This document shows, in pieces, positions 43,975 through 50,740 of a DNA stretch of 64,000 nucleotides; the stretch's first letter is position 1; every line of letters starts with the position of its first letter. The translations under genes and the position numbers were made by a program. The notes beneath the pieces were generated by a model. That model did no database searches, had not been told where the DNA came from, and saw only the letters and a list, made by a program, of their open reading frames with translations. This DNA comes from Paraburkholderia franconis (GTDB lineage Bacteria; Pseudomonadota; Gammaproteobacteria; Burkholderiales; Burkholderiaceae), in assembly GCF_009362735.1 (NCBI RefSeq), contig NZ_WHNP01000024.1:1-64000 (forward strand), written 5' to 3'.

Positions 43975-44949
43975 ATGGTCAAGGCAATTCGATTCGACAA
44001 GACGGGCGGCCCCGAAGTGATGAAGTGGGTCGACGTCGAGGTGGGCGAGCCGGGCAACGGCGAAATCCGCATCAAACAGTACGCGGTCGGCCTCAACTAT
44101 ATCGATGTGTATTTCCGCACGGGCCTGTATCCGCTGCCGTTGCCGGGCGGGCTCGGCATGGAGGCGGCGGGCGAGGTGGTCGCCGTCGGCGAGGGCGTGT
44201 CGGACCTGAAGGCGGGCGATCGCGTCGCGTATGTCGCGCGGCCGCCGGGCGCGTATGCGCAGGAGCGCGTGCTGTCCGCCGCGCAGGTCGTGAAGCTGCC
44301 GGATGCGATCGGGTATGAAGACGCGGCGTCGGTGATGCTGCAAGGGCTGACGGCGCAATACCTGTTGCGCCGCACGTACCCGGTCAAGGCGGGCGACACG
44401 ATCCTGATCCAGGCCGCTGCGGGCGGCGTCGGCCTGCTCGTATGCCAGTGGGCGAAGGCACTGGGCGCGACGGTGATCGGCACGGTCGGTTCCGACGAGA
44501 AGGCGGCCATCGCGAAGGCCCACGGCTGCGATCATCCCATCGTCTACACGCGCGAGAACTTCACGAAGCGTGTGCGCGAGATCACGAACGGCGCGGGCGT
44601 GCCCGTCGTGTACGACTCGATCGGCAAGGACACGTTTACGGCTTCACTCGATTGCCTCGCGCCGCTCGGCATGTTCGTGAGCTTCGGCAATGCGTCGGGC
44701 CCGCTGCCGCCGATCGATTCGTCGGAATTCGCGGGGCGCGGCTCGCTGTTCTTCACGCGGCCCACGCTCTTTACGTACATCGGCAAGCGCAGCGATTACG
44801 ACGCGATGGCGGGCGAGCTATTCGACGTGATCGCGTCGGGCAAGGTCAAGACGAGCATCAACCAGCGCTACGCGCTTGCCGATGTGGGCAAGGCGCATGA
44901 GGATCTGGAAGCGCGCAGGACGACGGGGTCGACGGTTTTGCTGCCGTAA
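43975..44949 (+). CDS. Quinone oxidoreductase (zinc-independent MDR family)
   Basis: A 324-residue NADPH-dependent medium-chain reductase. The N-terminal catalytic domain has VGLNYIDVYFRTGLYPLPLP and LGMEAAGEVVAVGEGVSD. The Rossmann domain shows IQAAAGGVGLLVCQWAKALG and TVGSDEKAAIAKAHGCDH, and the C-terminus ends in ARRTTGSTVLLP. No zinc ligands are present, as in QorA-type quinone oxidoreductases, which reduce quinones or enones by one or two electrons. GGAGAG lies close before the ATG at 43975. The gene is closed by a strong terminator. Confidence 0.9.
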   Translation: MVKAIRFDKTGGPEVMKWVDVEVGEPGNGEIRIKQYAVGLNYIDVYFRTGLYPLPLPGGLGMEAAGEVVAVGEGVSDLKAGDRVAYVARPPGAYAQERVLSAAQVVKLPDAIGYEDAASVMLQGLTAQYLLRRTYPVKAGDTILIQAAAGGVGLLVCQWAKALGATVIGTVGSDEKAAIAKAHGCDHPIVYTRENFTKRVREITNGAGVPVVYDSIGKDTFTASLDCLAPLGMFVSFGNASGPLPPIDSSEFAGRGSLFFTRPTLFTYIGKRSDYDAMAGELFDVIASGKVKTSINQRYALADVGKAHEDLEARRTTGSTVLLP

Positions 44950-44968
44950 GCGCTGCTCGCTCGCAAAG

Positions 44969-45003
44969 AAGGCCGCTTCACGCCGGACGTGAAGCGGCCT
45001 TTT
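44969..45003 (+). terminator. Rho-independent terminator after the quinone oxidoreductase gene
   Basis: AAGGCCGCTTCACG (44969-44982) pairs perfectly with CGTGAAGCGGCCTT (44988-45001) across CCGGA, 19 bases after the stop, followed by a short T run (TTTTCC over 45001). A 14-bp stem of this quality isolates the SDR-mgsA-quinone oxidoreductase unit from the kdp operon. Confidence 0.9.
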
Positions 45004-45013
45004 CCGTTTACGC

Positions 45014-45069
45014 CATTTTTATATCCATCAACACACCTTTGACCAGCCCTTTACGCCGATCGGCATAAC
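45014..45069 (+). promoter_or_regulatory. Candidate kdp promoter region with T-rich box
   Basis: ATTTTTATAT (45014-45023) resembles the T-rich KdpE box placed upstream of kdpFABC promoters in enterobacteria. Sixteen bases on is TTGACC (45039-45044) as a possible -35, and CATAAC (45064-45069) is a weak -10 with 19-base spacing. The set lies 40-95 bases before the first small ORF of the operon. It is a pattern match by eye, in a region where KdpE control is expected. Confidence 0.35.
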
Positions 45070-45108
45070 GTTGCGGGCATCCATCGCCCAACAATTGGAG
45101 AACATGAA

Positions 45109-45222
45109 ATGGATGTGCTGTACGTCGGGGGCATCGCGCTTTTCGCTGCGCTGACCTTTGGATTGATCGCCGGCTGCGAGCGGCTCACACGCTATGGCCG
45201 CGGTCAGGGAGCGCGCTCATGA
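45109..45222 (+). CDS. 37-aa membrane peptide upstream of kdpF
   Basis: A 38-codon frame starting MDVLYVGGIALFAALTFGLI, then AGCERLTRYGRGQGARS. One hydrophobic helix (about residues 3-21) is followed by a Cys-Glu turn and a basic tail. GGAG lies 8 bases before the ATG, and the TGA overlaps the kdpF ATG by four bases (ATGA), just as kdpF overlaps kdpA. The chain of overlaps points to coordinated translation with the Kdp complex. Peptides of similar pattern precede kdpF in other beta- and gammaproteobacteria as far as I recall, but no function is established. Confidence 0.65.
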   Translation: MDVLYVGGIALFAALTFGLIAGCERLTRYGRGQGARS

Positions 45223-45311
45223 TCTGGATCCTCTGGCTATCGGGGGCGGCGACTGCGCTGCTGTTCGTTTATCTCGTCTATGCGCTGCTGCGCGCGGAGG
45301 ACATTGAATGA
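45219..45311 (+). CDS. kdpF: Potassium-transporting ATPase subunit KdpF
   Basis: A 30-residue peptide, MIWILWLSGAATALLFVYLV followed by YALLRAEDIE. This is the normal size and pattern for KdpF: one membrane helix ending in the conserved Y-A-L-L-R-x-E turn. KdpF is a lipid-like stabilising subunit of the KdpFABC inner-membrane complex. ATG 45219 overlaps the stop of the preceding 37-codon ORF, and the TGA at 45309-45311 overlaps the kdpA ATG at 45308. Confidence 0.9.
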   Translation: MIWILWLSGAATALLFVYLVYALLRAEDIE

Positions 45312-47113
45312 ACTTCAACAATGTCCTGCAGCCGGCGATCTTCATCGTCGTGCTGCTTGCGCTGGCCGTGCCCGTCTCGCGCTATCTGACGCGCGTGATG
45401 GACGGCACGTCGCGCGTCGTCAAACTGGGCGGTCCGCTCGAGCGTCTGCTGTATCGCATCGCGGGCGTCGATCCGGCACACGAAATGGGCTGGAAGCAGT
45501 ACGCGATCGCCACGATCGCGTTCAATGTATTGGGCGTCGTCTTCCTGTACGTGCTGCTGCGCGTGCAGGGCTGGCTGCCCGGCAACCCGCGGCAGTTCGG
45601 CGCGATGACGGTCGACGGCGCGTTCAACACGGCAGTCAGCTTCGTCACCAACACGAACTGGCAGGACTACTCGCCGGAGCAGACGGTCGGCTATCTGACG
45701 CAGATGCTCGGTCTCACCGTGCAGAACTTCCTGTCGGCGGCGACGGGCATCGTCGTCGTGATCGCGCTGGTGCGGGGCTTTGCGCGTCACACCGCGCAGA
45801 CCATCGGCAACTTCTGGGTCGACATCACGCGCGTGACGCTGTACGTGCTGCTGCCGATGGCCGCGGTCATCGCTGCGCTGCTGATGAGCCAGGGCGTGAT
45901 CCAGAACTTCGAGTCCTATCAGGAAGTGCCGACGCTGCAAACCACCACTTACCAGGCGCAGAAAACGGACGAGCAAGGCAACGCAGTGAAGGACGCGAAG
46001 GGCAACCCGGTGATGGCTGATACGCCCGTCAAGTCGCAGACCATCGCAATGGGCCCCGTCGCGACGCAGGAAGCGATCAAGATGCTCGGCACGAATGGTG
46101 GCGGCTTCTTCAACGGCAACTCCACGCATCCGTACGAGAACCCGACGCCGTTCTCGAACTTCGTGCAGATCTTCTCGATCCTGATCATTCCGGCCTCGCT
46201 GTGTCTCGTGTTCGGCCGCATGATCGGCGACGGCAAGCAGGGCGTCGCGGTGCTCGCGGTGATGACGATCGCATTCGCCGTGTGCGTCGCGGGCGAGATC
46301 GGCGCGGAGCAAAGCGGCAATCCGCTCTTCACGACGCTGCACGTCGATCAGACCGCGAGCGCGCTGCAGGCGGGCGGCAACATGGAAGGCAAGGAAACGC
46401 GCTTCGGCATCGCGCAGTCGGGCATCTTCACGGTCGCGACGACGGCGGCTTCGTGCGGCGCCGTGGCCAACACGCACGACTCGCTGACACCGCTCGGCGG
46501 TCTCGTGCCGATGCTCCTGATGCAACTCGGCGAAGTGATCTTCGGCGGCGTGGGTTCGGGTCTGTACGGGATGCTCGTGTTCGCGATGCTGGCGGTGTTC
46601 GTCGCGGGACTGATGATCGGGCGCACGCCTGAATACGTCGGCAAGAAGATCGAAGCGTACGAGATGAAGATGGTGTCGATCGTCGTGCTGCTGACGCCGC
46701 TGCTGGTGCTCGTCGCGACGTCGATTGCCGTGCTCACCGATGCGGGCAAGGCGGGCATTCTGAATCCGGGCGCGCATGGCTTCTCCGAAATTCTCTATGC
46801 GTTCAGCTCGGCAGCCAACAACAACGGCAGCGCATTCGCGGGCCTCACTGTGAGCACGCCGTTCTACAACTGGCTCACGGCGATTGCGATGTGGTTCGGC
46901 CGCTTCGGCACGATCGTTCCGGTGCTCGCGATCGCAGGCTCGCTCGCCGCGAAGAAGCGCATCGCGGTGACGGGCGGCACGCTGCCGACGCACGGTCCGC
47001 TGTTCGTCGTGCTGCTGCTCGGCACGGTGCTGCTGGTCGGCGCGCTGACGTACGTGCCCGCGCTCGCGCTTGGCCCCGGCGTCGAGCATCTGATGATGAT
47101 CGCGGGCCATTGA
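45308..47113 (+). CDS. kdpA: Potassium-transporting ATPase subunit KdpA
   Basis: A 601-residue inner-membrane protein with about ten helices, the K+ channel-like subunit. The four selectivity-filter loops are visible: SFVTNTNWQDY, LGTNGGGFFNGNS, GAVANTHDSLTPLGG and SSAANNNGSAFAGL. The sequence between about residues 210 and 240 is a polar loop (KTDEQGNAVKDAKGNPV) longer than in E. coli KdpA (557 residues). KdpA selects K+ and hands it to KdpB. It starts within the kdpF stop (ATGA), so translation is coupled, and kdpB follows after 58 bases. Confidence 0.96.
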   Translation: MNFNNVLQPAIFIVVLLALAVPVSRYLTRVMDGTSRVVKLGGPLERLLYRIAGVDPAHEMGWKQYAIATIAFNVLGVVFLYVLLRVQGWLPGNPRQFGAMTVDGAFNTAVSFVTNTNWQDYSPEQTVGYLTQMLGLTVQNFLSAATGIVVVIALVRGFARHTAQTIGNFWVDITRVTLYVLLPMAAVIAALLMSQGVIQNFESYQEVPTLQTTTYQAQKTDEQGNAVKDAKGNPVMADTPVKSQTIAMGPVATQEAIKMLGTNGGGFFNGNSTHPYENPTPFSNFVQIFSILIIPASLCLVFGRMIGDGKQGVAVLAVMTIAFAVCVAGEIGAEQSGNPLFTTLHVDQTASALQAGGNMEGKETRFGIAQSGIFTVATTAASCGAVANTHDSLTPLGGLVPMLLMQLGEVIFGGVGSGLYGMLVFAMLAVFVAGLMIGRTPEYVGKKIEAYEMKMVSIVVLLTPLLVLVATSIAVLTDAGKAGILNPGAHGFSEILYAFSSAANNNGSAFAGLTVSTPFYNWLTAIAMWFGRFGTIVPVLAIAGSLAAKKRIAVTGGTLPTHGPLFVVLLLGTVLLVGALTYVPALALGPGVEHLMMIAGH

Positions 47114-47171
47114 CGGACTGTCTGTGTCCCATGAACGGCGCGCAAAACATGCGAAGCAATTAGAGGAAGAA

Positions 47172-49280
47172 ATGACTGACCATTCCGCTACGCGGTCCAT
47201 GTTCGATCCGGCGCTCGTGCGCCCGGCGATCGTGGACTCATTCAAGAAACTCAAGCCGCACACGCAGTTCCGTAACCCGGTGATGTTCTGCGTGTACGTC
47301 GGCAGCATCCTGACGACGATCCTCTGGATCGCCGCGCTGACGGGCCAGGCCGAAGCGCCCGCGGGCTTCATTCTCGCGGTGTCGTTGTGGCTGTGGTTCA
47401 CGGTGCTGTTCGCGAACTTCGCCGAAGCGCTCGCCGAAGGGCGCTCGAAAGCGCAGGCCGCCTCGCTGCGCAGCGCGAAGAAAGACGTGATGGCGAAGAA
47501 GCTCAACGAGCCGCATCCGAAGTCGCCGATCCGCATCATGACGGCGTCCGATCTGCGCCGCGGCGATGTCGTGCTCGTCGAGACGGGCGACACGATTCCC
47601 GCTGACGGCGAAGTGATCGAAGGCGTCGCGTCCGTCGACGAATCGGCGATCACGGGCGAATCCGCGCCCGTGATCCGCGAGTCGGGCGGCGACTTCTCCT
47701 CGGTGACGGGCGGCACGCGCGTGCTGTCCGACTGGATCGTCGTGCGCGTGACGGCCAATCCCGGCGAAGCGTTTCTCGACCGCATGATCGCGATGGTCGA
47801 AGGCGCGAAGCGTCAGAAGACGCCGAACGAAATCGCGCTGACCATTCTGCTCGTCGCGCTGACCATCGTTCTCTTGCTCGCGACCGCAACGCTCTTGCCG
47901 TTCTCGATGTTCTCTGTCGAAGCGGCTCATTTGGCAAATTCGGCTGGGCATGTGGTGACGATCACGGCGCTTGTCGCGCTGCTCGTGTGCCTGATTCCGA
48001 CGACGATCGGCGGCCTGTTGTCCGCGATCGGCGTCGCGGGCATGAGCCGCATGATGCAGGCGAACGTGATCGCGACGTCGGGCCGTGCCGTGGAAGCTGC
48101 CGGCGACGTCGACGTGCTGCTGCTCGACAAGACGGGCACGATTACGCTCGGCAACCGCCAGGCGTCGGCCTTCATACCCGCGTCGGGCGTGACGGAAGAG
48201 GCGCTCGCCGATGCCGCGCAACTGTCGTCGCTCTCCGATGAAACGCCGGAAGGCCGCAGCATCGTCGTGCTCGCGAAACAGCGCTTCAATATCCGCCAGC
48301 GCGACATGGCGATGCTGCATCCCGTCTTTCTTGCGTTCAGCGCGCAGACGCGCATGAGCGGTGTCGATCTTCCTGGCCGCGAAATCCGCAAGGGCGCAGC
48401 CGATGCCGTGAAGCATTACGTCGAAGCGCACGGCGGCCGCTTCCCGGTCGATGTGTCGACTGCGGTGACGGAGGTCGCGCGGCGCGGGAGCACGCCACTC
48501 GTGGTTGCCGAAAAGCTGGCAGAGAAGGGCGAAGGCGCGGCGCGCGTGCTCGGCGTGATCGAGCTGAAGGACGTCGTGAAGGGCGGCATCAAGGAACGCT
48601 TCGCCGAACTGCGCAAGATGGGCATCAAGACCGTGATGGTGACGGGCGACAACCGGCTGACGGCCGCTGCGATCGCAGCGGAAGCGGGCGTCGACGATTT
48701 CCTCGCGGAAGCGACGCCGGAGACCAAGCTCGCGACGATCCGCGCGCATCAGGGTGAAGGCCGGCTCGTCGCGATGACGGGCGACGGCACCAACGATGCC
48801 CCCGCGCTCGCGCAGGCCGATGTGGCCGTCGCGATGAACACGGGCACGCAGGCCGCGAAGGAAGCGGGCAACATGGTCGATCTCGATTCGAATCCGACGA
48901 AGCTGATCGAGATCGTCGAGATCGGCAAGCAGATGCTGATGACGCGCGGCTCGCTGACGACGTTCTCCATTGCGAACGATGTCGCGAAGTACTTCGCGAT
49001 CATCCCCGCCGCATTCGCGACGACGTACCCGGCGCTGAACGCGCTGAACGTGATGCATCTGGCGACGCCCACGTCCGCGATCATGTCCGCTGTGATCTTC
49101 AACGCGCTGATCATCGTGCTGCTGATTCCGCTCGCGCTCAAAGGCGTGAAGTACCGGCCGCTCGGCGCGGCGATCCTGTTGCGTCGCAATCTGCTGGTCT
49201 ACGGTCTGGGCGGCATCATCGTGCCGTTCTTCGGGATCAAGCTGATCGACATGGTGCTCGCCGCGTTCGGCTGGGTCTGA
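47172..49280 (+). CDS. kdpB: Potassium-transporting P-type ATPase subunit KdpB
   Basis: A 702-residue P-type ATPase. In order: DESAITGESAPV (actuator domain), the membrane CPX-equivalent region ALLVCLIPTTIGGLLSAIG, the phosphorylation motif LLDKTGTITLGNRQA, the nucleotide-binding KGAADAVKHYV region, and GDGTNDAPALAQADVAVAMN in the hinge. KdpB hydrolyses ATP to drive high-affinity K+ uptake through KdpA. AGAGGAAGAA precedes the ATG at 47172; an ATG at 47124 adds 16 unrelated residues. kdpC follows after 36 bases. Confidence 0.97.
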   Translation: MTDHSATRSMFDPALVRPAIVDSFKKLKPHTQFRNPVMFCVYVGSILTTILWIAALTGQAEAPAGFILAVSLWLWFTVLFANFAEALAEGRSKAQAASLRSAKKDVMAKKLNEPHPKSPIRIMTASDLRRGDVVLVETGDTIPADGEVIEGVASVDESAITGESAPVIRESGGDFSSVTGGTRVLSDWIVVRVTANPGEAFLDRMIAMVEGAKRQKTPNEIALTILLVALTIVLLLATATLLPFSMFSVEAAHLANSAGHVVTITALVALLVCLIPTTIGGLLSAIGVAGMSRMMQANVIATSGRAVEAAGDVDVLLLDKTGTITLGNRQASAFIPASGVTEEALADAAQLSSLSDETPEGRSIVVLAKQRFNIRQRDMAMLHPVFLAFSAQTRMSGVDLPGREIRKGAADAVKHYVEAHGGRFPVDVSTAVTEVARRGSTPLVVAEKLAEKGEGAARVLGVIELKDVVKGGIKERFAELRKMGIKTVMVTGDNRLTAAAIAAEAGVDDFLAEATPETKLATIRAHQGEGRLVAMTGDGTNDAPALAQADVAVAMNTGTQAAKEAGNMVDLDSNPTKLIEIVEIGKQMLMTRGSLTTFSIANDVAKYFAIIPAAFATTYPALNALNVMHLATPTSAIMSAVIFNALIIVLLIPLALKGVKYRPLGAAILLRRNLLVYGLGGIIVPFFGIKLIDMVLAAFGWV

Positions 49281-49316
49281 TGCGCGCGACGACAGACAGA
49301 TAAAGGAAGCTGAATC

Positions 49317-49898
49317 ATGAAATCGCTTTTTCGTCCGATGCTCGTGATCTTCGCCGTGTTGACGGCGCTCACGGGTCTCGCGTATCCCGCCGTGATGACG
49401 GCGTTCGGCCAGGCCGTCTTTCACGACAAGGCCAACGGCAGCCTGATCGAGCACGACGGCAAGGTGGTCGGCTCGCGGCTGATCGGCCAGCAGTTCGACG
49501 CGCCGCAGTACTTCTGGGGGCGCCTGTCGGCGACGACGCCGATGCCGTACAACGCGCAAGGTTCGAGCGGCTCGAACCTCGGCCCGATCAACCCGGCGCT
49601 CGCCGATGAAGTCAAAGGGCGTCTGGATGCGTTGAAGGCGGCGGGCCACATGCCCGCCGGCATGGCTGTTCCCGTCGATCTGGTGACGTCGTCGGGCAGC
49701 GGCCTCGATCCGGAGATTTCGCCTGCGGCGGCCGCATATCAGGTCGAGCGCGTGGCGGCCGCGCGCAAGATGAACGCGAACGATGTTGCCGCGCTTGTTG
49801 ACCGCTATACGCGTGGTCGGCAGTTTGGTCTGTTCGGCGAGGCGCGGGTCAATGTGCTGGAGTTGAATCTCGTGCTTGATGAGGTGCAGCACGGTTGA
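49317..49898 (+). CDS. kdpC: Potassium-transporting ATPase subunit KdpC
   Basis: A 193-residue protein with one N-terminal membrane helix (LVIFAVLTALTGLAYPAVMT) and a periplasmic domain that includes GSRLIGQQFDAPQYFWGRLS, SSGSGLDPEISPAAAAYQVE and GEARVNVLELNLVL. These are the standard KdpC blocks; the subunit tightens the KdpFABC complex. GGAAGC lies about 9 bases before the ATG. The stop codon is 5 bases from the beginning of the large inverted-repeat element (49904). Confidence 0.96.
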   Translation: MKSLFRPMLVIFAVLTALTGLAYPAVMTAFGQAVFHDKANGSLIEHDGKVVGSRLIGQQFDAPQYFWGRLSATTPMPYNAQGSSGSNLGPINPALADEVKGRLDALKAAGHMPAGMAVPVDLVTSSGSGLDPEISPAAAAYQVERVAAARKMNANDVAALVDRYTRGRQFGLFGEARVNVLELNLVLDEVQHG

Positions 49899-49903
49899 TT
49901 TGA

Positions 49904-50121
49904 TGTCTGCGACGTTGTTGGTTTTTTTGTGTCTGCGACGGCATTTTTCTTTGGTTTGTTTCGCGTGCCGCGGGCATCCGCGATTGCGCCTCGCGGCGCG
50001 GGCGTTGCCCCTGTGCGGGGCGGCACCTACTTTTCTTTGCCGCCGCAAAGAAAAGTAGGCAAAAGAAAGCGGGCTAACACCGCCAGTCCTTGACCTTTAC
50101 CCACGGGCCCTCAACGTCCCC
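49904..50121. repeat. Left arm of a large inverted-repeat element (218 bp)
   Basis: This arm and the one at 50462-50679 are reverse complements over 218 bases with a single mismatch (T or C in the GTTGTTGG/GCTGTTGG segment). It contains its own 14-bp stem-loop, CTACTTTTCTTTGC pairing with GCAAAGAAAAGTAG across CGCC (about 50030-50061). The GGGGCGGCACCTACTTTTC segment is one that I recognise as widespread in Paraburkholderia intergenic regions. The arm begins five bases after the kdpC stop and holds no supported gene. Confidence 0.95.
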
Positions 50122-50461
50122 GTGCTTCACACCGCAATGTGCTCGCTGATGTCGTTGCCAACGCGCTACTTGAACGCCTCACCCGCGTCGCGCACATGTG
50201 TCACAGCTAAGGGCATCGAACGTTTCAGCGCCGCATGTCGGTAGTGAATGAGGTTGCGGTATCGTACGGGACACCGCCCGCACTTGTAGCCGCATCGCGT
50301 AGCGAAGGTGTCCTGTGCGGTGCGAATGCCTACATACAGTTTGCCGCAAAGGGGCCGGGGATATTCGATGTCGCGAGCCGTAATTCGGATGCAGATGCAG
50401 GTGAGGCGCTTAGTAGTGCGTTGGCAACGAACATGGGCCAATACGCTGCCGTGTGAACAAT
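50122..50461. other. Central 340 bp of the inverted-repeat element
   Basis: The centre is less GC-rich than its surroundings. Its two ends are still related to each other in inverted orientation but with many differences: about 50129-50183 against the complement of about 50398-50455 share TTCACAC and GTTGCCAACGC as exact blocks. Two overlapping frames are open here (50166-50441 minus, 50235-50456 plus) but neither has a good SD, family similarity or typical codon use, so no gene is called. The simplest view is two copies of one repeat, head to head, with the outer parts kept identical. Confidence 0.7.
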
Positions 50462-50679
50462 GGGGACGTTGAGGGCCCGTGGGTAAAGGTCAAGGACTGG
50501 CGGTGTTAGCCCGCTTTCTTTTGCCTACTTTTCTTTGCGGCGGCAAAGAAAAGTAGGTGCCGCCCCGCACAGGGGCAACGCCCGCGCCGCGAGGCGCAAT
50601 CGCGGATGCCCGCGGCACGCGAAACAAACCAAAGAAAAATGCCGTCGCAGACACAAAAAAACCAACAGCGTCGCAGACA
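50462..50679. repeat. Right arm of a large inverted-repeat element (218 bp)
   Basis: This is the reverse complement of 49904-50121 with one mismatch. It ends 61 bases before the kdpD ATG. A transcript through both arms would fold into a 218-bp duplex, a likely RNase III target and a barrier to ribosomes and polymerase between kdpC and kdpD. The arms' near identity implies recent duplication or ongoing gene conversion. Confidence 0.95.
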
Positions 50680-50740
50680 AAAAACATGCCACCATACCCG
50701 CACGGAAGTGCCTGACAAAGGAAGTGCCTGAAAAACCATC

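Noticed and set aside
45278..50048. Open frames of 835 and 936 codons on the minus strand across kdpABC
   Set aside because: They lie opposite three certain genes and the right-hand one runs into the repeat arm; no domain or start signal.
50166..50456. Two overlapping frames in the centre of the inverted repeat (91 and 73 codons)
   Set aside because: No good ribosome binding site, no known family, and the region is explained by two diverged inverted repeat copies.
49904..50679. Insertion sequence or transposase gene
   Set aside because: Arms are long and perfect, but there is no transposase-like frame and I see no clear target-site duplication.
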